From Chloroflexota bacterium (GTDB lineage: Bacteria > Chloroflexota > Anaerolineae > Anaerolineales > Anaerolineaceae): a DNA stretch of 64,000 nt. Location of the stretch: contig JAJFTV010000060.1 of NCBI GenBank assembly GCA_021372725.1, forward strand, positions 1 through 64,000, given 5' to 3'. Below, piece by piece: positions 45,487 to 53,644 of the stretch. The notes under the pieces are model-generated. The model did not search any database. It saw nothing but the letters and a program-made list of their open reading frames with translations, and was not told the DNA's origin. How positions within the stretch are numbered: position 1 is the stretch's first letter; each line of letters opens with the position of its first letter. Position numbers and translations under genes: made by a program.

Positions 45487-46356
45487 ATGTTCCGGGGATT
45501 AATTAAATCAATGCGACCTCGCCAATGGACGAAAAATATCTTCCTGTTGGCAGCGATTGTCTTTGATCGACAGCTCACAAACATGGATGCCTTGCTGAGA
45601 ACAATTATCGGCATCGTCATTTTTTCATTATTATCCAGCAGCATTTACCTCATCAACGATATCGCCGATATCGAGGCAGACCGTAATCATCCGGATAAGC
45701 GCAAACGTCCCATTGCCAACGGTATTGTACCTGTGAAAACGGCTGTGATAACAGCCATCCTGTTGATCATTATCACCCTAGTCCTTGCCTTTTTCCTCTC
45801 GACCGGCTTTGGCTGGATCTGTGTTCTTTATTTTGCCATTAACATGGCTTATTCGAAATGGCTTAAACACGTTCCGATCATCGATGTCATGGTTCTTGCG
45901 TCTGGATACGTTTTACGGGTTGCCGCCGGTGTTTCGCTGATTGTTGTGGAACGGTTTTCTCCCTGGCTGTATGTGGTGACAACCTTGTTCGCCTTGTTAG
46001 TCGGTTTTGGGAAAAGGCGAACGGAACTTAACATCCTTCAGGAAGAAGCCCATAACCATCGCCGTGTTCTGGATGGGTACACCATCCCCTTTCTTGATCA
46101 ATTGATAACCATTGTATCCAGTACGATCATCGTGGCATACAGCCTTTACACATTCTCGGCGCCCAATTTGCCTGCCAACCACAGCATGATGCTGACAATC
46201 CCGTTTGTCATGTATGGCATTTTCCGCTACCTGTATCTGATTCAGGTTAAGGAACTCGGTGGTGCCCCGGAAGAGCTCGCGCTGACTGACCGCCCTCTGC
46301 AAGCTACCTTCCTGCTGTGGGGTTTTCTCATATTGCTCATTTTTTACCTTACTTGA
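45487..46356 (+). CDS. UbiA-family polyprenyl-phosphate phosphoribosyltransferase (DPPR synthase-like)
   Basis: 289 residues with eight or nine membrane spans. SMRPRQWTKNIFLLA and the first Mg-binding motif YLINDIADIEADRNHPDKRKRPIANG (55-79), then SKWLKHVPIIDVMVLASGYVLR, match decaprenyl-phosphate phosphoribosyltransferase (Rv3806c type). That enzyme moves phosphoribose from PRPP to polyprenyl phosphate to start decaprenyl-phospho-arabinose/ribose synthesis. Other UbiA members are less similar in these motifs. The product would be a donor for GT-C enzymes, of which this window has several. It heads a plus-strand operon with mevalonate kinase 11 bp downstream. Confidence 0.85.
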   Translation: MFRGLIKSMRPRQWTKNIFLLAAIVFDRQLTNMDALLRTIIGIVIFSLLSSSIYLINDIADIEADRNHPDKRKRPIANGIVPVKTAVITAILLIIITLVLAFFLSTGFGWICVLYFAINMAYSKWLKHVPIIDVMVLASGYVLRVAAGVSLIVVERFSPWLYVVTTLFALLVGFGKRRTELNILQEEAHNHRRVLDGYTIPFLDQLITIVSSTIIVAYSLYTFSAPNLPANHSMMLTIPFVMYGIFRYLYLIQVKELGGAPEELALTDRPLQATFLLWGFLILLIFYLT

Positions 46357-46367
46357 GGCATTCGATT

Positions 46368-47348
46368 ATGCCTGCCATCTCCGCTTCTGCTCCAGGTAAA
46401 ATCATCCTATTTGGTGAACACGCGGTCGTCTACTCAAGACCCGCCATTGCGATTCCGCTCATGCAACTCAAGGCGACAGCCTTTTTTTTGGCCGATCCGA
46501 CAGCTCCACTTGGAAATATAAAGCTGACCGCTGCCGATATCGGTATGCAAACAAATCTGAATGACCTTGCTGAAGATCACCCATTTAGAGTTTTATTTCA
46601 ATTAGTGCAAAATCATTTTCAACTGGATCATTTTCCCGCCATGTCGGTGAAAATTCGCTCCGAAATACCCATTGCGGCTGGCCTTGGATCGGGAACCGCT
46701 GTATCCGTGGCGTTGATCCATGGATTGTCCCTTTTTCTGGGTGCCAAGCTTTCGGCAGCGCAAATCTCCGCCTTGGCCTTTGAAGTGGAAAAGGTTTATC
46801 ATGGAACTCCATCCGGTGTGGATAACACGGTCATCACTTATGAGAAGCCTGTTTTCTTCATGAAGGATCATCTGCCAGAACCGATTTATGTTGGTAATGA
46901 CTGTACTTTTCTCATCGCTGACACCGGCATCAAAAGTATGACTTCCAGTGTGGTTGGAGAGGTGCGAATAAATTGGGAAAATAATAGAAAACATTATGAA
47001 TCGATTTTTGACTCAATCGCCTCCATTACTCAGGAAGCAAAAGAAATGTTGATCTCCGGCGATGAAAAACAGATTGGTGAATTAATGAACAAAAATTACC
47101 ATCTGTTGGTACAAATGGGGGTCTCCTGCGATCCACTGGATCACCTGGTAACCGTCGCACTGCATGCCGGGGCGCTGGGAGCCAAACTTTCCGGAGCCGG
47201 TAAAGGAGGCAATATCATCGCCCTGGTTCAGGAATCATCCGCCAGGGATGTCAGACTGGCCCTTGAAAATGCGGGTGCGACCAGAGTGATTCAGATCACG
47301 TTGAATAAAACCGAGTCGACTAAAACGGCAAAGAAAGTCATCTCCTGA
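46368..47348 (+). CDS. mvk: Mevalonate kinase
   Basis: 326 residues from the ATG at 46368, which has TTGAGG upstream and gives the family start SASAPGKIILFGEHAVVYSRPAIAIPL. GHMP motif 2 is PIAAGLGSGTAVSVAL (101-116), with HGTPSGVDNTVITY (145-158, catalytic Asp152) and motif 3 KLSGAGKGGNIIAL near the C-terminus. It phosphorylates mevalonate to mevalonate-5-phosphate. The next gene, 3 bp away, is isopentenyl phosphate kinase, so this belongs to an alternative (archaeal-type) mevalonate route. HMG-CoA reductase/synthase and the decarboxylase are not in the window. Confidence 0.95.
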   Translation: MPAISASAPGKIILFGEHAVVYSRPAIAIPLMQLKATAFFLADPTAPLGNIKLTAADIGMQTNLNDLAEDHPFRVLFQLVQNHFQLDHFPAMSVKIRSEIPIAAGLGSGTAVSVALIHGLSLFLGAKLSAAQISALAFEVEKVYHGTPSGVDNTVITYEKPVFFMKDHLPEPIYVGNDCTFLIADTGIKSMTSSVVGEVRINWENNRKHYESIFDSIASITQEAKEMLISGDEKQIGELMNKNYHLLVQMGVSCDPLDHLVTVALHAGALGAKLSGAGKGGNIIALVQESSARDVRLALENAGATRVIQITLNKTESTKTAKKVIS

Positions 47349-47351
47349 CCT

Positions 47352-48152
47352 ATGGAACCGGTAACCTATCTAAAACTTGGCGGGTCGCTCATTACCAATA
47401 AAAAAATGCCCCATACGCCGCGGCTTGAAATCATCGAAAGAGCTGTAACCGAGATAAAGGACGCATTGGCTCAGGCTGACATCGGCAAGTTGGTCATTGG
47501 GCACGGTTCTGGCTCCTTTGGGCATGTTCCGGCCAAAAAATACCAGACTCGTGACGGAGTTTATGATCCAGCCCAGTGGCAAGGGTTTGTGGAGGTTTGG
47601 AACGAAGCCCACGCCCTGAACCAGATCCTGGTTGAAGCCTTTGCGAAGACAGGATTGCCGGTCATGGCGTTTCCGCCCTCAGCGATGATCATAACCGATC
47701 ATGGTCGTATCCATGCCTGGAATTTGGAACCGATTCTGAAGTCTGTAGAAAAAGGCATCATCCCCCTCGTGCAGGGAGATGTCGTTTTTGATCTGGCGCT
47801 GGGAGGGACAATCCTCTCAACAGAAGAGATTTTTGCTGAACTGGCAAATCACCTGCCGCCATCCCGGGTTTTGCTGGCAGGTGTTGAAAAGGGTGTCTGG
47901 CAGGATTTCCCGAAACACACTAAACTGATTCATAAGATTGGAATAAATAACTTTTCCGAGCTGAACCAGATCGCAGGGGGAGCCGAAGCAACGGATGTGA
48001 CCGGAGGAATGCTGGAAAAGATACGCGTTCTGATGAATATCATCGACCGGTTTCCCCAATGTAAAGGGTTGATTTTTTCAGGCATGGAGACCGGCAGTAT
48101 CGAAAGAGCTCTCTTGGGAGAAACCCCGGGAACTCTCGTTTCATCAAATTGA
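47352..48152 (+). CDS. ipk: Isopentenyl phosphate kinase
   Basis: 266 residues, amino-acid-kinase fold. YLKLGGSLIT (6-15) holds the ATP-phosphate lysine. IGHGSGSFGH (49-58) ends in the histidine that distinguishes IPK from other members of the fold. A C-terminal GGMLEKIRVLMNI segment matches the family. It converts isopentenyl phosphate to isopentenyl diphosphate, the last step of the alternative mevalonate pathway in archaea, some Chloroflexota (described in Roseiflexus castenholzii) and plants. It begins 3 bp after mevalonate kinase, presumably translationally coupled; the dGTPase gene follows at 13 bp. Confidence 0.93.
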   Translation: MEPVTYLKLGGSLITNKKMPHTPRLEIIERAVTEIKDALAQADIGKLVIGHGSGSFGHVPAKKYQTRDGVYDPAQWQGFVEVWNEAHALNQILVEAFAKTGLPVMAFPPSAMIITDHGRIHAWNLEPILKSVEKGIIPLVQGDVVFDLALGGTILSTEEIFAELANHLPPSRVLLAGVEKGVWQDFPKHTKLIHKIGINNFSELNQIAGGAEATDVTGGMLEKIRVLMNIIDRFPQCKGLIFSGMETGSIERALLGETPGTLVSSN

Positions 48153-48165
48153 AGAGGGATCGAAA

Positions 48166-49317
48166 ATGCTATATTCCCGATTGAAAATGGAAGAGACTGA
48201 AGATAGAACGCTGGCCAGTTATGCGAGCCATTCAAGTGCATCGAGAGGCAGATTTTATCCTGATGAAGAACCTGAATATCGAACCATTTTTCAACGCGAC
48301 CGTGATCGTATCATTCACACGACTGCTTTCAGGCGGCTGGAATACAAAACCCAGGTTTTCATCACCGATGAAGGGGATTACTACCGCACGCGCCTGACCC
48401 ACACGATGGAGGTTAATCAGATCGGCAGGACCATTGCACGTGCGCTGGGTGCAAATGAAGATCTCACGGATGCCATTTCACTGGCCCATGATCTGGGACA
48501 TCCTCCTTTTGGGCATTCCGGTGAACGTACCCTGTCACGCCTTATGCTGGAAAACGGCGGCTTTGACCATAACAGGCAATCTTTCCGCATTGTGACCGAA
48601 CTTGAACAACGCTATCCTGATTTTCCTGGGCTGAACCTGTCCTGGGAAGTATTGGAAGGGATGGTAAAGCACGAAACAGAATATGACCGGGCCGACGCCA
48701 AGGATTTCAACCCCGATTTACGCGGTCACATCGAAGCACAAATTGTAAATGCAGCAGACGCCCTGGCTTATTCAGCCCATGATTTGGATGATGGCCTCCG
48801 CTCCCAAATGATCTCACCCCGCCAACTGGAAGGCATTGAACTCTGGGAACTGCTGGTGGATCACACCAATGTAAATCCGTATCACATGGAAGAACTCAAC
48901 CGGCATATTCTGATTCGCAAATTGATCGGGGTCGAGGTCACAGATGTGGTAGAGAACACCATAAAAAAGATCCACCAGAGCGGCGTTAAAACTGCAGAGG
49001 ATGTCCAAAAGCTCTCTTATAACGTGGTTTCCTTTAGCGAGGATTTGCATCGCAGAAACCGTCAATTGATGGATTTTTTGTATCGCGAATTGTATAACCA
49101 TTACAGGGTTGTTCGAATGGCACAAAAAGCTGACAGAATCATCACAGATTTATTCGAAGCTTATCATACTCACCCTGAAATATTGCCAAATCATATCCAG
49201 CAGACTGTGGAAAAAAGAGGGTTGGAGCGAACGATCAGTGATTACATCGCCGGCATGACTGACCGGTTTGCAATAGATGAACACCACAAGCTTTTTGAAC
49301 CTGGGCGGCTGCCATAA
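48166..49317 (+). CDS. dgt: Deoxyguanosinetriphosphate triphosphohydrolase-like protein
   Basis: 383 residues. Full HD fold of the dGTPase family: FQRDRDRIIHTTAFRRLEYKTQVF (43-65), RLTHTMEVNQIGRTIARALG (His79), SLAHDLGHPPFGHSGE (His108-Asp109) and a later NAADALAYSAHDLDDG Asp. The length fits the shorter type-2 dGTPase-like subfamily. It hydrolyses dNTPs to nucleoside plus triphosphate, controlling dNTP pools. GAGGGA precedes the ATG. It is the last gene of the ubiA-mvk-ipk run, with no obvious pathway link to it. Confidence 0.93.
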   Translation: MLYSRLKMEETEDRTLASYASHSSASRGRFYPDEEPEYRTIFQRDRDRIIHTTAFRRLEYKTQVFITDEGDYYRTRLTHTMEVNQIGRTIARALGANEDLTDAISLAHDLGHPPFGHSGERTLSRLMLENGGFDHNRQSFRIVTELEQRYPDFPGLNLSWEVLEGMVKHETEYDRADAKDFNPDLRGHIEAQIVNAADALAYSAHDLDDGLRSQMISPRQLEGIELWELLVDHTNVNPYHMEELNRHILIRKLIGVEVTDVVENTIKKIHQSGVKTAEDVQKLSYNVVSFSEDLHRRNRQLMDFLYRELYNHYRVVRMAQKADRIITDLFEAYHTHPEILPNHIQQTVEKRGLERTISDYIAGMTDRFAIDEHHKLFEPGRLP

Positions 49318-49503
49318 TCAATTTTCAAAATTTCAGGTAAAATAGCTTTCGTCTTGAATGGATAGATTTTTTCATCACTCTGGATGCAGGCTTTTTTCAC
49401 CTGAATGTCTTCTTTGGCAATAAGATTAAACCTGCTTCCCTACCCATCATTACGTTATCCATATTAGACAAGTTTTTTTATAAGATGCAGGAGCAAATCA
49501 GGA

Positions 49504-49974
49504 ATGGACAATAGTGAGCATTACTTGACCGCACTGGGTGCCAAAAAAATAAAGGAAGAGCTTGAACAGATGAAAGCTGAGGGTAGACAATCCATTTCTG
49601 CCCGCCTGAAAGCTGCCATTGAAATGGGAGATCTGTCAGAGAATGCCGACTACACATCAGCAAAAGAAGACCAAGGTTTTTTGGAAGGCCGTATCCAGGA
49701 ACTGGAATTCCTGTTACAAAACTCGATCATCATCGATGATATGGATAAGGATAAATCGTTGGTAAGCATTGGGGATACAGTGACGATAAAAGAAGGAAAT
49801 TACCCTGAAGAAACCTATTACGTTGTTGGTTCGAAAGAAGCCGATCCAAGAAATGGGATGATTTCCCACATATCTCCCCTCGGCAGGGCCATCATCGGTC
49901 ACAAAGCCGGCGAACAAGTCAAGGTCGATACACCGGATGGACCCGTGATGTTTACCATTATTCGTATCGAATAA
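49504..49974 (+). CDS. greA: Transcription elongation factor GreA
   Basis: 156 residues. An N-terminal antiparallel coiled coil (about 1-75; LTALGAKKIKEELEQMKAEGR...MGDLSENADYTSAKEDQGFLEGRIQELE, with the acidic D-L-S-E-N-A-D-Y tip that enters the RNA polymerase secondary channel), then the FKBP-like C-terminal domain ending in ISHISPLGRAIIGHKAGEQVKVDTPDG. It rescues backtracked RNA polymerase by RNA cleavage. GCAGGAGC sits about 10 bases before the ATG. It is separated from dgt by 186 bp, so it probably has its own promoter, and is followed by the inverted-repeat terminator at 50 kb. Confidence 0.97.
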   Translation: MDNSEHYLTALGAKKIKEELEQMKAEGRQSISARLKAAIEMGDLSENADYTSAKEDQGFLEGRIQELEFLLQNSIIIDDMDKDKSLVSIGDTVTIKEGNYPEETYYVVGSKEADPRNGMISHISPLGRAIIGHKAGEQVKVDTPDGPVMFTIIRIE

Positions 49975-49996
49975 TCTCTTCCATAGTAAAAAACAC

Positions 49997-50054
49997 GAGG
50001 CTGTCTCAAAAGTCAAAGCAGGGATTCTATTTCCTGGTTTTTTGAGACAGCCCC
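49997..50054. terminator. Bidirectional hairpin sharing the MITE-like end sequence
   Basis: GAGGCTGTCTCAAAA (49997-50011) and TTTTGAGACAGCCCC (50040-50054) pair over 15 positions with one mismatch around a 28-base loop. It lies between the convergent greA and a hypothetical gene. The arm sequence is the same as the terminal repeat of the 292-bp element at 10.5 kb. It could be an internally deleted copy that now serves as a terminator. Confidence 0.65.
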
Positions 50055-50074
50055 TTTCAAATCACCTCTCTCTT

Positions 50075-51181
50075 TCAGGCTTTTGGCCAGATGGAAAGAT
50101 CTATTGTGATTCTGTCAAAATAGCTGTTTTCTGGTAGAGCACTTTGACCGTAAGTCAAATCAACCACACGGGCTTCGAGTTGAAGAGTGGCGGTTTCCAG
50201 CAAAATCACTTTATCCATTTCCAGCATGATGGGCTCACCTTTCGATACTACCCGCTGGCTGATTACCGGGTCATGGAAGGAATATTCGCTCATCAAAACC
50301 TTCGTGACAGTCTGGATGTCATTCTTGTCAAATAGCCAGATTTCCAGGGCGGCTACTTTTTTCGGTTCGCCAACACCGATCGTCTCAGAAATTCCCACAC
50401 CACATTCCCCCAGAAATTCCCCGCCGGGGGAATCGATACTGAAGGAATCATCATAAAGATCGTCACCAATGGCAAAGGTTGTCATAAAGCGGGCGATGGG
50501 TGTTTCGTTATCCGTTTCCACAGAATGGACTGTTTCCCGTACTTCCTGAACAGGTTGTTCGGTGTGCCTTTTTGTCTGCAAGAGATTCCCTGTTCGTTTT
50601 CGCAGCACCAGGACATATAATAAAGCTCCCCCCACCAGCAGCAACATTAACAACAAAATGCCGAGAAGTAAAAGCGGTTTGAATTTTGCTTTCCCCTCTG
50701 TAGTCACTTCTTCCGTGGTTGTCGTCGGTACGGTTTGATCGGCGGAGACAATCACAGTGACTTCAGTCGCCGGTTGTGCCTGATCAGCCGGCTTCGTGGG
50801 CTCCTGAGCTACCGCACCCTCATTTGCCAGAGGTACACCGACCAGCAAGCCGAATGCCGAAATATCCGCGGCCTTAAGGTGAGATTGACTCTGAACCTGA
50901 TCAAACAGACTTGGTGCGTCATCGCCCAATTCTTTCCACCGGTTTAAAGCAAGCAAACTGTCCTGATTGGAAGCATAGGATTCGATTGTCATGCTTAAGA
51001 AATCAACCTTGACATCCTCGCGCAGATGTTCCGGAGCGGCATCCGTCCATTTAACCGGTACCAGACCCCAACCGAGAACTGGCAGCCCGATAATCAAACC
51101 TGCTATAAATGCTACAATAGCGATAACGAGAGGTTTTTTCAGACTTTGGCGAACAACCTCAATCGTTCCTTTAAGGTTCAT
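50075..51181 (-). CDS. Unrecognised two-span membrane protein
   Basis: 368 residues, no family recognised. It has a membrane segment at about 18-40, an intervening part (about 41-167) that ends in an Ala/Thr/Pro-rich linker (EPTKPADQAQPATE, TVPTTTTEEVTTEG), a second strongly hydrophobic segment at about 169-193, and a C-terminal domain of about 140 residues with a beta-rich pattern (FMTTFAIGDDLYDDSFSID, EIWLFDKNDIQT). Both spans together would place the linker outside and both ends inside. An ideal GCAGGAGG lies before the ATG. It is the last gene of the ffh-to-topA line, 153 bp after topA, and converges on greA. Confidence 0.7.
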   Translation of the reverse strand: MNLKGTIEVVRQSLKKPLVIAIVAFIAGLIIGLPVLGWGLVPVKWTDAAPEHLREDVKVDFLSMTIESYASNQDSLLALNRWKELGDDAPSLFDQVQSQSHLKAADISAFGLLVGVPLANEGAVAQEPTKPADQAQPATEVTVIVSADQTVPTTTTEEVTTEGKAKFKPLLLLGILLLMLLLVGGALLYVLVLRKRTGNLLQTKRHTEQPVQEVRETVHSVETDNETPIARFMTTFAIGDDLYDDSFSIDSPGGEFLGECGVGISETIGVGEPKKVAALEIWLFDKNDIQTVTKVLMSEYSFHDPVISQRVVSKGEPIMLEMDKVILLETATLQLEARVVDLTYGQSALPENSYFDRITIDLSIWPKA

Positions 51182-51333
51182 TTATATTCCTCCTGCTTTG
51201 CCGCATAATTTATTGATCTTAAGGATGTCTGATGCCTGGTTTTTGTGCGATGATCATTCACCATTCATCAGCACAATCCCCTGCATGAATTGCGAAAAGG
51301 CGGCATAATAGAAGAAAGATGCAATAAATATGC

Positions 51334-53634
51334 CTATTCCACAGCTTGAGTTTCGATTTCTTCGATTAAAAATTCTTCCTGACAGTTCAAGCATTGTACT
51401 TTTTTCTTGTTCGTAATCACCAGCAAACCCTGGCAATTGGGACAGGGAGTTTTGACAGGTTCCTTCCAGGAGGTAAATGCACAATCCGGGTAACGCGAAC
51501 AGCCATAAAAGATACGTCCTTTACGGCTTTTACGTCTGACAATCTCGCCGGTTTCACAAAGAGGGCAATGAATATCCATCTTGTCCAGCCATGCTTCAGT
51601 GTAACGGCACTCAGGGAAATTGCTGCAACTGATGAACTTTCCAAATCGTCCCCAGCGAATCACAAGGTCATGACCACACAACGGACAAGCGCGTCCGATT
51701 TTTTCCATCTCCGTCTTATTCTCAGGCATTTCTTTCTGTGCCCTGGCAACCTGTGGTTCGAAAGACTGATAAAAATCACTGACCACTTTCGTCCACTCGC
51801 TTTCGCCTGCCGCGACTTTATCGAGTTTCGATTCCATGCCGGCGGTAAAACCCACATCCACAATATTGTCAAAATATTCAACCAGTAAATCGTTTACCAG
51901 AAAACCTGTTTCGGTTGGAATAAGGCGTTTGTTTTCTCGAAATACATAACCGCGTGCCTGAATGGTGGTGAGGATGGGTGCATAGGTGGACGGCCTGCCA
52001 ATACCATACTCCTCCAGTGCCTGCACCAGCGAAGCTTCGGTAAAGCGCGGTAATGGTTGGGTAAAATGTTGTTCCGGGAGTAAACGAATCAATTCCTGGC
52101 GTTGGCCTTCTTCAAGATTTGCCGGAATTTTTACTTCTTCGTTTTCATCGGTTTTTTGATCTTCATCTTTTGCTTCCTCGTAGACAACCATAAACCCGGG
52201 GAAACGCATGGTGGAACCTGAAGCGCGGAAAAGAAATTCCTGATGAGCATGTGTAGCCATTACATCTACACTAAGAGTATCGAAGATGGCGGCTTCCATT
52301 TGCGAAGCGACAAAACGCTGCCAGATGACCTGGTACAGCCGAAACTGGTCGCGCGAAAGCAAATCCTTGATTTTTTCGGGCTTGCGCAGCACCGACGTGG
52401 GACGAATCGCTTCATGTGCTTCTTGTGCGCTCTTTGCCCTTGTCTTGTAAACAGGCGGAACGGACGGTACATACTGTGACCCGTAAGTACCCAAAATGAA
52501 TTCACGGGCTTCTATTTGTGCCTGTTCGGCAATATTCGTCGAGTCTGTACGCATATAGGTGATTAATCCTGTCGAGCCTCCCTCGCCGATATCCAGGCCT
52601 TCATATAATTGCTGGGCAACACTCATCGTCTTTCGGGCGGTGAAACCCAGTTTACGGGATGCTTCCTGCTGCAGAGTACTGGTGATGAATGGCCCTGACG
52701 GTTTACGGCGACGTTCTCCTCGTTTGATTTTGGAGATGGCATATTCTGCTTTTTCAAGATGCTCGAGGATGACGTTCACATTTTCCTGACCAGGCAGGCT
52801 GGGTTCCTCGCCATTGACACGGACAAGTTTGGCGATAAAGCTGTCTTTTCCGTTTTCCGGTTTCAATTCCGCGCTGATTGTCCAGTATTCCACCGGGTTG
52901 AAGGCATCGATCTCGCGTTCTCTTTCGACGATCAAACGCAACGCAACTGATTGAACACGGCCTGCAGAGAGTCGGTTACGAACCTTCTCCCATAAGATTG
53001 GGCTTATGCTGTACCCCACCAGCCGGTCGAGTATGCGCCGCGCCTGCTGCGCATCGACCAAATCCATGTTGATGCTGCGTGGGTGGTTAAATGCATCCGA
53101 AATGGCATTTTGTGTAATTTCGTGGAAGATAACACGCTGCGATTTTTGGGGGTCGATTTCGGCTGCTTCAAGCAAATGCCAGGCGATGGCTTCACCTTCG
53201 CGATCAGGGTCGGTGGCTAGGAATACTTCTTCCGCCTTCTTCGCAGCAGCTTTTAACTCCTTGACCAGCTCTCTTTTTTCATTGGGGACGCGATAGCGGG
53301 GCGTAAAGTTGTTTTCTACATCAATACTCAATGAGGAGCGGAGCAGATCGCGGACATGTCCAACGGAAGCCTTGACAGTGTATCCTTTGCCAAGATACCT
53401 GCCTACGGTACGCGCCTTGGCCGGGGATTCGACAATTACCAATTTGCCATTCCGCTCGACAACCGGAACCGGTTTTTGCATCCCCTCATGAGCAGGCGTT
53501 TGGCCTATCCGCACCATGTTTGTGCCACAGACCGGGCAAACCCCGCGTGTAATAGGCCTGGCTGATCGGTTATATTCCGGAACAGGGTTTTGAATTTCTC
53601 TTTTTTCTCTGCATTTAACGCAATAAGCTTCCAA
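51334..53634 (-). CDS. topA: DNA topoisomerase I with extra N-terminal zinc ribbon
   Basis: 766 residues. It relaxes negative supercoils by single-strand passage. The N-terminal ~50 residues form a zinc ribbon (AYCVKCREKREIQNP...GVCPVCGTNMVRIG) of DUF5679 type, not found in E. coli TopA. The TOPRIM domain follows (VIVESPAKA with Glu69; DPDREGE 142-148). The catalytic tyrosine is in TGLITYMRTDS (Tyr360). Three C-terminal Cys4 ribbons are visible (CPLCGHDL...CSNFPEC; CPLCETGE...CSRYPDC; CPNCQGL...CLNC). The start is a TTG with GGAGCTGAAAG in front, 10 bp after manC; the zinc-ribbon cysteines begin immediately after it, supporting this start. Confidence 0.95.
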   Translation of the reverse strand: MEAYCVKCREKREIQNPVPEYNRSARPITRGVCPVCGTNMVRIGQTPAHEGMQKPVPVVERNGKLVIVESPAKARTVGRYLGKGYTVKASVGHVRDLLRSSLSIDVENNFTPRYRVPNEKRELVKELKAAAKKAEEVFLATDPDREGEAIAWHLLEAAEIDPQKSQRVIFHEITQNAISDAFNHPRSINMDLVDAQQARRILDRLVGYSISPILWEKVRNRLSAGRVQSVALRLIVEREREIDAFNPVEYWTISAELKPENGKDSFIAKLVRVNGEEPSLPGQENVNVILEHLEKAEYAISKIKRGERRRKPSGPFITSTLQQEASRKLGFTARKTMSVAQQLYEGLDIGEGGSTGLITYMRTDSTNIAEQAQIEAREFILGTYGSQYVPSVPPVYKTRAKSAQEAHEAIRPTSVLRKPEKIKDLLSRDQFRLYQVIWQRFVASQMEAAIFDTLSVDVMATHAHQEFLFRASGSTMRFPGFMVVYEEAKDEDQKTDENEEVKIPANLEEGQRQELIRLLPEQHFTQPLPRFTEASLVQALEEYGIGRPSTYAPILTTIQARGYVFRENKRLIPTETGFLVNDLLVEYFDNIVDVGFTAGMESKLDKVAAGESEWTKVVSDFYQSFEPQVARAQKEMPENKTEMEKIGRACPLCGHDLVIRWGRFGKFISCSNFPECRYTEAWLDKMDIHCPLCETGEIVRRKSRKGRIFYGCSRYPDCAFTSWKEPVKTPCPNCQGLLVITNKKKVQCLNCQEEFLIEEIETQAVE

Positions 53635-53644
53635 CTTTCAGCTC

